NCBI GenBank assembly: GCA_015068135.1
Contig: SVLB01000001.1
Span: 1 to 64,000, forward strand
Length of the DNA stretch: 64,000 bases
Source: Oscillospiraceae bacterium
Lineage (GTDB): Bacteria > Bacillota > Clostridia > Oscillospirales > Oscillospiraceae
Direction: 5' to 3'
Of this stretch, positions 8,576-16,670 are shown piece after piece; position 1 is the stretch's first letter; every line of letters begins with the position of its first letter. Position numbers and translations under genes: made by a program. Below the pieces are notes generated by a model. It ran no database searches and was not told the DNA's origin. It saw only the letters and a list, made by a program, of their open reading frames with translations.

Positions 8576-9484
8576 TTATGCATTGGTTTGGTCACTATCA
8601 TCATCTAAAAACAGATCGCCATCAAAGGTGCCCGCTGTTTCTCCAAGCAGAAAATCGTCCTGCACTCCCTCGACTTTTTTCAGAATGGAATGTTCCTTTG
8701 CGTATAGCTTGTTAATATGGAGCCGGTAAGCATTGTTTTTCTTCTTGCCGTTGTACTCAATAATCATTGCCTCAGCGACACCCATGGAGCCGGCACGACG
8801 ATCCTTGGCAGTTCGTATTAACTGCTTGATGGAGATTTGTCCTAATTTCTCTTTGAAAATATCGTCGTCCAGAACATCTCCAAACACATCAACAATCTTG
8901 GCAACAGCATTCAGCATATTAGCGGAGAAAGAGTTCATATCACCTTCCCATGTACCAATAATAAGCCGGAGAACTCTTCGTAATCCATGGAAGCGCAACT
9001 TCTTGAAGATCTGCTCCAGTGTGGAAACAGCGCAAATCACATTCGGTCCTTTCGTAAGTCCGATGGATAAGCCAAAGGATTCAACGATGTCGCGGATGAT
9101 TAACTGGTCATCATTTCCAGCCTCTAGGTTCGCCATAAAGACTTCATAAGGCAGCAATCTTTTAACATAAGTCTGCTGATTTGCAAAGATATTAGCTTCA
9201 TGCTCATAACTAAGATCGTCATAGATCATGCACCATGCCGGGGTGTCTCGTGAACCGGATGCTGCTGCAATTATTTCAATAGTATGCTGTCCGTTTATGA
9301 CATAATTGATTCCATCGCGGCGACTTACCTTAATAGGATTGATTTGATATGGATCAAAATTGGCAACTGCCCGTGCAATATGCGCCTGAGATAAATTCCG
9401 CTGATATTCCTGGTTTGAGACCAAGTTCTTAATAGGGATTTGTTCAAAGTGAACTTTAGGCACAAACATGCTTAATTCTTCCAT
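8576..9484 (-). CDS. ParB/Srx-superfamily protein (DUF6551-like)
   Basis: The 302-residue protein has a ParB-like N-terminal domain: IPIKNLVSNQEYQRN, then the nucleotide-binding type motif INYVINGQHT near residue 65, then a helical C-terminal part with an acidic tail. No separate helix-turn-helix is obvious. Proteins of this fold are CTP-dependent DNA-binding factors or sulfiredoxin-like enzymes; which applies here is unknown. Its ATG directly abuts the stop of the preceding ParB-like gene, with SD AAGGAGG inside that gene's end, so the pair is translationally coupled. Confidence 0.7.
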   Translation of the reverse strand: MEELSMFVPKVHFEQIPIKNLVSNQEYQRNLSQAHIARAVANFDPYQINPIKVSRRDGINYVINGQHTIEIIAAASGSRDTPAWCMIYDDLSYEHEANIFANQQTYVKRLLPYEVFMANLEAGNDDQLIIRDIVESFGLSIGLTKGPNVICAVSTLEQIFKKLRFHGLRRVLRLIIGTWEGDMNSFSANMLNAVAKIVDVFGDVLDDDIFKEKLGQISIKQLIRTAKDRRAGSMGVAEAMIIEYNGKKKNNAYRLHINKLYAKEHSILKKVEGVQDDFLLGETAGTFDGDLFLDDDSDQTNA

Positions 9485-10459
9485 TTAATCCTCCTTGATC
9501 GCATCCAGCATATCCTCTATTTTGATTTGCAGTTCAGCAAGCGCTTCTATCAAATGATTTCTGGCCTTGTTAGAAATGCTGCTGAGATCAGCTTTGTTTT
9601 TTGTCCGTTCAATAGAACTTGACCACGATGGGATTGTGAGGGTTAAGCCAGTAATTTCTGCGTCGGGATCGTAGACCGGCATATCTTTGACAGATGGTTT
9701 TTGCACTGGCTGAGCCTTGCCGTTTGAACTCGGTGGCTGAATCTCTCTGCGCGTTTTGTTGTACTGGACAAATGGCTGTTGTGCAACTTCAAGTTTGCGA
9801 ACAACCTTCCGCATCTCACTAGGTTCCATTCTGGAAAGTTCCAACAGATTTTTATGTGAGATTTTGTACATACCGGCAAGTATTTTAGGCACGATGGTTG
9901 GGCATACTTTGCCGATTTCTTCTAATGCGCGTGTGTACATTGCATATTTCTGAACTGTTCCCTGGGAGATGTGGTTTTCCTCTGCAATCTTTTGGGCAGT
10001 AAAGTGCCCAGAGGGGATGGACCGGGGACTTTCTTGTTCATCATCGTCATCATACAGAAAAGAAGATTCGCTCTCCGGTAGATTGTACTGATTAAGGCCT
10101 GCAGCATTCCGTTTCGTCACGGCGATCTTTTCAGTTTCGTACTGCATTCCGATCAAAAATTTCCGTGTTTCTTCGGTGATATTTCTGCGGCCCAGCTGAT
10201 TTGCACAGATCCACGCAAGGACAGCTTCCTTGCATTCAAACTCCATTTCAATGACTTCAAACGGGATGTTGTGCCTGGTGCAGATTTCGTATCGGTTATG
10301 CCCGTCAATGATGTATCTTTTCCATACCACAATAGGATCTCTGCATCCGTCAGAAAGAATGTTTGCTTCCAGCTGCAGATACTCTTTCTTCTTTAGAGGA
10401 CGAATGAGATTTTTGAACTCCGGGAGAACTTTGAGTTTATGTAAAGCCTTATCGCTCAT
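9485..10459 (-). CDS. ParB-like DNA-binding protein
   Basis: From the preferred start ATG 10459 the protein has 324 residues. An N-terminal ParB/Srx domain contains YIIDGHNRYEIC, and a following region (GHFTAQKIAEENHISQGTV) is a helix-turn-helix. The middle holds an acidic low-complexity DDDDEQ segment and a Pro/Gln-rich linker. The start was chosen because AGAGGT precedes it and the previous gene stops 12 bases upstream; the frame is open 33 codons further but would overlap that gene. It could position or segregate the element, or act as its transcription factor. Coupled to the second ParB-like gene. Confidence 0.75.
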   Translation of the reverse strand: MSDKALHKLKVLPEFKNLIRPLKKKEYLQLEANILSDGCRDPIVVWKRYIIDGHNRYEICTRHNIPFEVIEMEFECKEAVLAWICANQLGRRNITEETRKFLIGMQYETEKIAVTKRNAAGLNQYNLPESESSFLYDDDDEQESPRSIPSGHFTAQKIAEENHISQGTVQKYAMYTRALEEIGKVCPTIVPKILAGMYKISHKNLLELSRMEPSEMRKVVRKLEVAQQPFVQYNKTRREIQPPSSNGKAQPVQKPSVKDMPVYDPDAEITGLTLTIPSWSSSIERTKNKADLSSISNKARNHLIEALAELQIKIEDMLDAIKED

Positions 10460-10470
10460 ATCCAATACCT

Positions 10471-10839
10471 CTATACTTCCACCTTCTGCAAAGTGCTGAT
10501 AGGAAACACGGTTGCTCGTTCTTCTGTGAGAACTGTCCCAGTCAACCGGTAGGTGCAATTTGTATCAAAACCAGAAAATGCTTCTGCCAGCTTGTTGACT
10601 AACGAAGTGCTGTAAATCTCAATAGAAAAGTCTGATGCAAGCTGAGGCAGACTGATACGAATTGCAGCAGCATCACCAACATCTGTGTCTACACCTCGCA
10701 CTGCAATCATAGAATGATCTACACTAACAAGAAACTGGACATACTTGGGATCGCCCATGAGCCGCAGCGATTCCTTGTGAACACGGATGCGGTGTTTCTT
10801 TAGATCAATAGATATTTGCGTTGTTACTTTTTCACTCAT
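10471..10839 (-). CDS. Recombinase-associated domain protein (122 aa)
   Basis: Not a named family. Its central pattern, RIRVHKESLRLMGDPKYVQF followed by a SMIAVRG strand, and its end, CTYRLTGTVL, line up with the neighbouring 242-aa protein and with the C-terminal third of the 631-aa recombinase, so the three share one domain. This copy is the shortest. Its start overlaps the stop of the 242-aa gene by four bases (ATGA). A role as recombinase accessory subunit is an inference from shared domain and operon. Confidence 0.6.
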   Translation of the reverse strand: MSEKVTTQISIDLKKHRIRVHKESLRLMGDPKYVQFLVSVDHSMIAVRGVDTDVGDAAAIRISLPQLASDFSIEIYSTSLVNKLAEAFSGFDTNCTYRLTGTVLTEERATVFPISTLQKVEV

Positions 10840-11564
10840 GGAGCATCCTCCGTCTGGGTTGCTTGCGGTGCGGTTTGTGCGTTTGCCTTATCCTTTATGG
10901 CATAGACAGCAAAACCGTCAAAGGTGTTAATCTTCAAAGACTGCTGATGCTCATAGAACGGCATACCGAACTGACCCTTCCACTCTGCAGGGAAGATCGG
11001 CGTTCTGGATGTAGTCGGCTTCGCACCCTCCGGGTATTCTCTTTTGTAAACTTGCGTTGCCGTTAAATCGAAAGCAAGTAGGTATTCACCATTCGCATGG
11101 ATCAACTTCCCCAGAAGCTTATAGCGGTGCTGCGGACTCCATCCCATCAAATCAGCTACCATCGCAAAGAACACCTTACATGAAGTCTGTTTGGGTTCCC
11201 GCTTTCCATGCTTGTTGACCCGGCACCATAGGAACGAGTCACGAACCCACTCCTGGCATGGTTTGAGCGCGAGAATTTTTTTGTCGCTATCAACAAGTAC
11301 CTCCATATACTTGGCATACGGAAACTTTGTCAGACATGCCGTATTTACATAGAATTTGTAGTTATTGAAAGTGATGGAAGGTTCATTGATGTGTGCAAAG
11401 AACTCTCTGCGAACCACCTGGAAGTCATCGAGGTTAAAAGAATCACCCATTTCCAGAAGTTCATCATTTTTGCCCAGAGTTAGTGTGGAAACCGTTTCGT
11501 GACTTTCCATAGATACTGTGGGCGAGACAGAATTATACTGTGGTTGCTGTTCTAATTCATTCAT
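10836..11564 (-). CDS. Recombinase-associated domain protein (242 aa)
   Basis: The protein contains a roughly 170-residue domain also present at the C-terminus of the recombinase encoded just upstream. Both have FQVxRxEFF, a strand pattern such as KFYVNTACLTKF, and LMGWSPQHRYKLLGKL aligned with LLGWNRDHKYRIIGTL. No catalytic motif is seen. The start overlaps the recombinase stop by four bases (ATGA) and has SD GAGGT. It is probably a DNA-binding or structural partner made in step with the recombinase. Function inferred only. Confidence 0.65.
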   Translation of the reverse strand: MNELEQQPQYNSVSPTVSMESHETVSTLTLGKNDELLEMGDSFNLDDFQVVRREFFAHINEPSITFNNYKFYVNTACLTKFPYAKYMEVLVDSDKKILALKPCQEWVRDSFLWCRVNKHGKREPKQTSCKVFFAMVADLMGWSPQHRYKLLGKLIHANGEYLLAFDLTATQVYKREYPEGAKPTTSRTPIFPAEWKGQFGMPFYEHQQSLKINTFDGFAVYAIKDKANAQTAPQATQTEDAP

Positions 11565-13456
11565 GTAGTGACCTCCTGCAGCGAAATGCCTGCAAGCTCT
11601 TGTTTAATAAAAGCGCGAAGTTCATCAAAGCTGGTAACATTGACCTTCTTCCCAGCTTCATATAAACGCCCCTCCATGCGGATTTCCCAATCCTGTTCGC
11701 TCTGTTGATCGAGCGCCGAAAGGGACAGTTCATTGGCATAGAAATTCCTACCGAAGCTGCGTGTCCATTCCTCCGGAATTGCCCGAACTCGCTTTCCGGA
11801 GGACATAAAGGGTTGGATTGTGCTTGTTCCATCATCGGTATGCTCTTGAATGGGAATTAGGAAAGACTGTAAATATGCTTCAGAATTGGCAGCATCAAAT
11901 ATGAATGCCACTTCGCCATCCTGCTCATATAGGGTCCCGATGATTCGATACTTGTGGTCTCTGTTCCATCCAAGCAAAGAAAAGATCGTATCATAAAACG
12001 CAGTCGCTGGTACTTCGCGGGAAGTGTATCTCTTGGACGAGATCTTCGACACCTCAATAGAATTGCGGTTTGACTTATCGGTAGGCCGAATAGCCAATTT
12101 CCGTTCAACCGGATTTATGAGCAATTCTGCATGGGTACTAGGAGCAAACTTTCGGATACAAGGCGCATTAAATTTGATCCTCCGATCAGAGAACGAAACC
12201 GCAGGGCGGCTGTTGGAGTCAAAGAACTCTGCCCTGGTTACTTGGAAGCCACGCATGTCAAATGCTCCTGCCTCAACAGTTACTTCGATCTCCTTATCCA
12301 CCCCGGTAACAATATCGTCATCGGTTACTCTTGGATAGACACTTTGGGATGCCTGGAAGTATTCAGGTTCCTTAAATGCCGCCCAACGAGGATTGACAAC
12401 CACAAATCCTTTGAAAATCCCGCTGTCAATAACACGGAGTTCTGGCAGATAGGATTTGTTGCGGTATTTGGCGTTATCAATTAGCTGCTGCACAGCAATA
12501 AAATCATCTCTGGAAACAATCGCAGGATGATGGTTTAGATATTTACTTTGTGGGCGTTCTCCACGGTTCTTCTTTGACAGGTGATCCCGGTAGTTGGGGG
12601 TATAGGTCTTGCGGGTCAAAACATCACCGCAATGTCGCTCATTGCGGAGAATTTGGACGATACTACCGGATGTCCATTTGATATTCCCTAAATAAGACTT
12701 TCTTCCCAATGCGATCAATGCGTTTGCAATCTGTTGTGTAGAGTACCCATACAGATACATAAAAAAGCAAAGTTTGACTGTGGGAGCCTCATCTTCGTTA
12801 ATGATGAGATTGCAATCGGCATCATGTGTATATCCAAGCAGCTTAGGGGTAAGGGGAATACCGTTATCCAAGCGCATACGCAACGAAGTTTCCATGCTGC
12901 GACTTCTCGTGTGAGATTCTTCCTCTGCCATAATTGCGAGGAAAGACAAACCCATTTGGGAATCGTCATTAAGAGAGAAGATACACTCAGATTCAAAGAA
13001 CACGCCCACAGGGTTTTTCATGGCGGCTAAATCCCGAACAATGCCAATACAGTCGGTGATATTACGGGCGAAGCGGGACACATTCTTGCAAATAATCATG
13101 TCGAACATACCTGCCTTGGCATCTGCGATCATCTGCTTAAAGTCTTTTCGCTTGTCCATATTGGTGCCGCTTATACCCTCATCGGCATAGATTTTTACCA
13201 GTGTCCAGTTTGGATGATGAACAACAAAATCTTCATAATACTTCTTTTGCAGCTCATATGATGTGGTCTGCTTCACATCATCGGTAGAAACACGGACATA
13301 GATAACGACCCTTTGATGGGTGTCGTTATCGTAATAGTCGAGTTGCTTTTTTGCCGGGTAGTAAATGTAGTTTGCAGGATCAACTGTAACATTCATTCGC
13401 TTTCGCGTTTTGGCTTTATCCTGCTCTTTCTTTCGTTGCTTCTTTACATCAATCAT
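11561..13456 (-). CDS. Large serine recombinase with unusual C-terminal domain
   Basis: The 631-residue protein has a resolvase/invertase catalytic domain (about 48-190) with nucleophile Ser57 in YVRVST and the arginine motif SRFARN, then a recombinase domain (about 205-310) containing a typical WTSGSIVQILRNE stretch. Instead of the usual zinc-ribbon and coiled-coil end it carries about 230 residues of the domain found in the two downstream proteins. The start overlaps the previous gene by eight bases. It probably integrates, excises or inverts DNA, and its partner proteins may steer it. Confidence 0.88.
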   Translation of the reverse strand: MIDVKKQRKKEQDKAKTRKRMNVTVDPANYIYYPAKKQLDYYDNDTHQRVVIYVRVSTDDVKQTTSYELQKKYYEDFVVHHPNWTLVKIYADEGISGTNMDKRKDFKQMIADAKAGMFDMIICKNVSRFARNITDCIGIVRDLAAMKNPVGVFFESECIFSLNDDSQMGLSFLAIMAEEESHTRSRSMETSLRMRLDNGIPLTPKLLGYTHDADCNLIINEDEAPTVKLCFFMYLYGYSTQQIANALIALGRKSYLGNIKWTSGSIVQILRNERHCGDVLTRKTYTPNYRDHLSKKNRGERPQSKYLNHHPAIVSRDDFIAVQQLIDNAKYRNKSYLPELRVIDSGIFKGFVVVNPRWAAFKEPEYFQASQSVYPRVTDDDIVTGVDKEIEVTVEAGAFDMRGFQVTRAEFFDSNSRPAVSFSDRRIKFNAPCIRKFAPSTHAELLINPVERKLAIRPTDKSNRNSIEVSKISSKRYTSREVPATAFYDTIFSLLGWNRDHKYRIIGTLYEQDGEVAFIFDAANSEAYLQSFLIPIQEHTDDGTSTIQPFMSSGKRVRAIPEEWTRSFGRNFYANELSLSALDQQSEQDWEIRMEGRLYEAGKKVNVTSFDELRAFIKQELAGISLQEVTT

Positions 13457-14057
13457 TCAAGTAGCCTCTAATCTCTTCCTCGGTATCCGGTAATGGCTCC
13501 CAATCCGGGGATGGGAGAAAGAAAGGATCTTTGAGATCGTCCCGGTAATAGGATGCGAGGGTGAAAATATCTTCAGAAATGAAGTAGATTCCAATCGGTT
13601 TTTTCTGTGCAGCCAGCAAACGGGCACATAGAGTTACCTCTGCTGTTCGCTTCGACACATTGGATACCTTCTGGGTGATGATGAGATTGATTTTTCCATC
13701 CATGCAATCATCCAAAAGCTGACTCCAGGCAGGCGCATTTTCCATATTGGGTGCTGTTGCACCTTCATCAATATAGAAATCTACCAAAGTCCACTTCGGA
13801 CAGAGCGCAATCGTGTCTGCGAACTGTTTTCGGTGGTAGTCCAAGTAGTTCTCATATTTGGTCTGATTGAAATAGCGAATATAGATGCCTACACGAAAAG
13901 GCACTTCCGGATTTGGGCGCTCATGGCGTATACTTTTGAGCCATTCCCGATGTTCAACAACTTTCCGGGTCAACTCATTATCGTCACCAAACACCATGGC
14001 AAATTGCGGGGTTGCGGCTATCTCGCTCATTCGCTGAAAGACATCAATATCGCTCAT
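13449..14057 (-). CDS. Serine-recombinase-like protein lacking catalytic residues
   Basis: This 202-residue protein aligns with the catalytic domain of the next gene: RVGIYIRYF with RVVIYVRVS, YIDEGATAPNM with YADEGISGTNM, and LLAAQKKPIGIYF with LAAMKNPVGVFF. The nucleophile serine is Phe63, and the SRFARN arginine motif has become SNVSKR, so it should not cut DNA. There is no DNA-binding recombinase domain. SD AAGGAG precedes the ATG. A non-catalytic partner or regulator of the active recombinase is likely, because the genes overlap and are co-transcribed. Confidence 0.72.
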   Translation of the reverse strand: MSDIDVFQRMSEIAATPQFAMVFGDDNELTRKVVEHREWLKSIRHERPNPEVPFRVGIYIRYFNQTKYENYLDYHRKQFADTIALCPKWTLVDFYIDEGATAPNMENAPAWSQLLDDCMDGKINLIITQKVSNVSKRTAEVTLCARLLAAQKKPIGIYFISEDIFTLASYYRDDLKDPFFLPSPDWEPLPDTEEEIRGYLND

Positions 14058-14069
14058 GTATCATTCTCC

Positions 14070-14387
14070 TTATCGTTTCCGCCTGCTTCTCTTCTTGAAT
14101 CCATGCGTTATTGGCGGCAATCCCAATGCTTCTCGTTCTGCTTTCCACTTTGCATACTCTGCTTGCCCTTCCTCGGATTCAAAGTATTTCACAATAGAGG
14201 GTAACAGCACCGAAGCAAGTGCCTCATATTGGTAATTCTCAATATGAATATTTTGCATGTTATAGGATGTAGCTTCGCCAAAACTACCATCTGGATTGAA
14301 TGGGATCACGGTAAACGGAACCCCTCTTTCGATGAGATCTTCCACAGTAGGAATATCATTACAGTTTCCTTCGTTCATTCCACACAT
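14070..14387 (-). CDS. Unknown small ICE protein (105 aa)
   Basis: Not recognised. It is 105 residues long, with an ordered-looking N-terminal half (PTVEDLIERGVPFTVIPF) and a very basic tail (KKRSRRKR). Its start overlaps the end of the preceding gene by 29 bases in another frame and has no good SD, so translation is probably coupled. It is 12 bases from the inactive recombinase gene and belongs to the same operon. Confidence 0.55.
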   Translation of the reverse strand: MCGMNEGNCNDIPTVEDLIERGVPFTVIPFNPDGSFGEATSYNMQNIHIENYQYEALASVLLPSIVKYFESEEGQAEYAKWKAEREALGLPPITHGFKKRSRRKR

Positions 14388-14682
14388 AATCTAAAAACAC
14401 ATCCCAGTTATTTGAAATCTGCCAGTATACATCTTCTTTAATGGCCTTTGTTGTCGAACAGCTGCTGGGCCATGGCCCAATGGTTATTTCCCACTCATAT
14501 TTAGACCAAAAGTAGTACATGAGCGCACTACGCAGTTTCCCGGCAAACTCTTCTTTGGTCTTACATTTCTTAGTGTCCTGCCGAAGATCTGCACGAAAAG
14601 AATAGTGATCGAAGATGTTAAAGGTACTAATGCAGTGATGGTCTCTATCGTGATAGATAACATTCCACACGAGAGTTTTCAT
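14359..14682 (-). CDS. Unknown small ICE protein (107 aa)
   Basis: From ATG 14682 (SD AAGGAGA) the protein is 107 residues, aromatic-rich, with FDHYSFRADL and LMYYFWSKYEWEI segments. A longer frame upstream exists but overlaps the 69-aa gene, whose TGA shares bases with this ATG (ATGA coupling). No known family. Position suggests an element-specific accessory gene transcribed with the recombinases. Confidence 0.6.
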   Translation of the reverse strand: MKTLVWNVIYHDRDHHCISTFNIFDHYSFRADLRQDTKKCKTKEEFAGKLRSALMYYFWSKYEWEITIGPWPSSCSTTKAIKEDVYWQISNNWDVFLDYVWNERRKL

Positions 14683-14888
14683 GGACACTTCTCCTTTCCA
14701 CACTTTTTTGCATCCTCTATGATGGCATCCAACAACTTGATTTTCTGCCAAGTAGGACAGTTTAGCTTCTGTATGGAATTCAGCACAGCATCGGCATGGA
14801 CACTTGCCGTGCGCTTTCGCAGTTCTCTCCATCCTTTCTCAGTGGTTGGATAATGGACTACGATATTGATAGGTGCCGCTTTTCTCAT
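14679..14888 (-). CDS. Small conserved ICE protein (69 aa)
   Basis: A 69-residue protein beginning MRKAAPINIVVHYPTTEKGW, with a long helical middle and CGKEKC at the end. Genes with this N-terminus are frequent in clostridial mobile elements (from memory, not searched); the role is unknown. AAAGGT lies eight bases before the ATG. It is the first gene of the minus-strand recombinase/ParB operon that runs to 7733. Confidence 0.6.
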   Translation of the reverse strand: MRKAAPINIVVHYPTTEKGWRELRKRTASVHADAVLNSIQKLNCPTWQKIKLLDAIIEDAKKCGKEKCP

Positions 14889-15015
14889 TACTGTATACCT
14901 TTCAACAGGCCCGCTGTTTGCTCGATGATTTTCAAAACCATCATTCTACTAAGCGCCGCGAATATGCTTCCAAAATAGAACAGAACTATTTTATCGTCTG
15001 GGGACTATAAAAGAA

Positions 15016-15051
15016 ATAAACCACAAGTAAAGTGCATTACTTGTGGTTTAT
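15016..15051. terminator. Perfect 15-bp hairpin upstream of the recombinase operon
   Basis: ATAAACCACAAGTAA pairs perfectly with TTACTTGTGGTTTAT around AGTGCA. On the minus strand it is followed by TTTCTTTTAT. It isolates the recombinase operon from the XRE gene upstream. Confidence 0.75.
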
Positions 15052-15064
15052 GAAACAGAAAATA

Positions 15065-15099
15065 AATAACAGGCCGATTGTTACAACCAGCCTGTTATT
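15065..15099 (-). terminator. Terminator of the minus-strand XRE gene
   Basis: AATAACAGGC and GCCTGTTATT form a 10-bp stem that overlaps the stop codon of the gene at 15095-15460; on the minus strand TATTTTC follows. Confidence 0.7.
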
Positions 15100-15460
15100 C
15101 GTCAAAGCTATTCTTTTGTGTGTGAAGTGTAGTTTTCAGTTCTTTTACGATCTTGAAGATTGCATCAATCTCGCTGGGGGAACAATCACCCAAAATATCA
15201 GAGAACTCATTTTGATAGATACTGTTCACTTGTGGAATATCGGGCCGTAGCAAAACATCGGCAGAAACCTGCAGCGCTTCAATGATACGCACGAATGTGT
15301 CCAGCTTCATCCGTGTTTTTCCCAGTTCAATATCGCTTACATGTGGCAAAGAAATGTTGGCCTTTACGGACAAATCTGCCTGACTCATTCCGTTACTTAT
15401 TCTAACCTCTCGAATCCTTGCGCCGACTTTTTTGTAAACAGTCATTGCTATATCGTCCAT
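15095..15460 (-). CDS. XRE-family transcriptional regulator
   Basis: A 121-residue protein with an N-terminal Cro/C1 helix-turn-helix (VGARIREVRISNGMSQADLS, then VSDIELGKTRMKLDTFVRI) and a C-terminal helical part. ATG 15460 was chosen because AGAGGTGG lies just before it. It is divergent from another XRE gene of similar layout (both have an L..DCS....I segment near the C-terminus), with shared palindromes between them, so the two probably control each other's promoters. Confidence 0.85.
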   Translation of the reverse strand: MDDIAMTVYKKVGARIREVRISNGMSQADLSVKANISLPHVSDIELGKTRMKLDTFVRIIEALQVSADVLLRPDIPQVNSIYQNEFSDILGDCSPSEIDAIFKIVKELKTTLHTQKNSFDE

Positions 15461-15478
15461 CAAGCCACCTCTTTTCAC

Positions 15479-15556
15479 CTATAGGCTATATTATAGTTTA
15501 GTATATAGGTTGCAGCCTATAAAATATATGGCCTGCAAACGAGGTTATAGCCTATG
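15479..15556. promoter_or_regulatory. Divergent operator region between two XRE genes
   Basis: Three related palindromic sites lie in the 139-base gap: CTATAGGCTATA (15479-15490), TATAGGTTGCAGCCTATA (15505-15522) and TTATAGCCTATG (15545-15556). The half-site is TATAGGC/GCCTATA. TATAAT at 15560-15565 is a likely -10 for the + strand gene, and TATAAT read on the minus strand at 15490-15495 for the other. The layout fits a lambda-like switch. Confidence 0.65.
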
Positions 15557-15599
15557 CACTATAATAAAACTGCCAAAAAATTTAACTGGAGGTTTTGTT

Positions 15600-15950
15600 A
15601 TGGAAGCAAACTACAAACTAATTGGCAAAAGAATCCGCATACACAGAAAGAAAAGAGGCCTATCACAGCTTGCGCTCGCAGGAGAGATCTACTGTTCGCC
15701 ACCATACATAAGTCTCATCGAAAGCGGCAAAAAGAGCATGAGCCTGGATACCTTCATTATGATTGCAAATGCGCTTAATGCTACTGCTGATGAACTTCTC
15801 AGCGACAATCTTACGAATACTGTTAAGGTGTCAAACCACGAATTTGCATCGCTTTTAACGGACTGTTCTGATTTTGAGAAAAAGGTCATGTACGATCTAG
15901 CAGTTGCAGCAAAGGCATCGCTTCGTAAAAATCAAGTGCCGTCCCGTTGA
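15600..15950 (+). CDS. XRE-family transcriptional regulator
   Basis: 116 residues with a Cro/C1 helix-turn-helix (IGKRIRIHRKKRGLSQLALA, SLIESGKKSMSLDTFI) and a C-terminal segment similar in layout to that of the divergent regulator. Start ATG 15600 follows CTGGAGG by seven bases; the frame is open upstream but lacks an SD there. It is followed by a terminator, so it is monocistronic. Confidence 0.85.
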   Translation: MEANYKLIGKRIRIHRKKRGLSQLALAGEIYCSPPYISLIESGKKSMSLDTFIMIANALNATADELLSDNLTNTVKVSNHEFASLLTDCSDFEKKVMYDLAVAAKASLRKNQVPSR

Positions 15951-15991
15951 ATAGGTTGTATTATAATTCTCGAATTGCGTGAATGGAATAC

Positions 15992-16027
15992 ACCGGGAGT
16001 TATGCGATATACTCCTGGTTATTTTTT
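15992..16027 (+). terminator. Terminator after the + strand XRE gene
   Basis: ACCGGGAGT pairs with ACTCCTGGT (one G-T pair) around a 10-base loop, followed by TATTTTTTG. Confidence 0.85.
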
Positions 16028-16077
16028 GTATTCTCACTAATTCCAACGGAATTATAATGTAATTCGATTTTGCATAC

Positions 16078-16106
16078 TTGCATTTTGGAGAAGAGTGATG
16101 TATAGT
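16078..16106 (+). promoter_or_regulatory. Promoter of the 106-aa gene
   Basis: TTGCAT (16078-16083) and TATAGT (16101-16106) are separated by exactly 17 bases, 48 bases before the start codon. Confidence 0.65.
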
Positions 16107-16153
16107 ATGGGCACTTTGAAAGCATCAAATACCACATGAAGGAAGGTGAAGAA

Positions 16154-16474
16154 ATGATTACCTATGGTGAGTTCAAAAAATTATTTGATGTAATACCGGG
16201 CGAACCGGAATTTGAATTGTACTTCGACCACACTGAAAACACCTATATGATTATCAAGCATGATCACCGGGTAACATTTCAACGCTGTGGTTACATGACA
16301 GGATCGGGAGAAGCAGAATACAGTTCCTTATCTGATCTTTATTCTGCCAATCTCATAGATGGGATTTGTTTGCAGGATGACTGGACACACATCAAAGATA
16401 TTGTGATTGATTCGACCTTTAGTGTGCTTACGGATTTGGATGACCTGCTTACTATCTATAACCTGGAAGTATGA
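16154..16474 (+). CDS. Unknown protein (106 aa)
   Basis: An acidic 106-residue protein beginning MITYGEFKKLFDVIP. No family is recognised and no catalytic motif is apparent. ATG 16154 (SD AAGGTG) was preferred to the ATG six codons upstream, which lacks an SD. It has its own promoter and terminator and lies just before the macro/PARG/phosphoesterase operon, so it may or may not be functionally linked to it. Confidence 0.6.
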   Translation: MITYGEFKKLFDVIPGEPEFELYFDHTENTYMIIKHDHRVTFQRCGYMTGSGEAEYSSLSDLYSANLIDGICLQDDWTHIKDIVIDSTFSVLTDLDDLLTIYNLEV

Positions 16475-16478
16475 TACG

Positions 16479-16513
16479 AATGCCGCTTCGCAATTTGCGA
16501 GGCGGCATTTTTT
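16479..16513 (+). terminator. Terminator after the 106-aa gene
   Basis: AATGCCGC and GCGGCATT enclose a second stem (TCGCA/TGCGA); TTTTTT follows. Confidence 0.85.
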
Positions 16514-16568
16514 GTCCGAGTTATAGGACTGAATTATTGATACTCTATCTTTGTCAAAGTGCCCATTT

Positions 16569-16638
16569 TTTACATTTTCGCAAATCCCATTTACATTTTC
16601 GTGCTTTTTGAGATTTTTGGAGAGTGCATTGGTATAAT
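16569..16638 (+). promoter_or_regulatory. Promoter and direct-repeat operator of the ADP-ribose/phosphoesterase operon
   Basis: The 12-mer TTTACATTTTCG occurs at 16569-16580 and 16590-16601, a 21-base period that puts both copies on one helix face. An extended -10 (TGGTATAAT, TATAAT at 16633-16638) follows with a weak -35 (TTGAGA). The start ATG 16671 has SD AAGGAG. The repeats are a likely activator or repressor site. Confidence 0.55.
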
Positions 16639-16670
16639 GTAAAGAATAGGAGAATTAAGGAGAATCGTTA

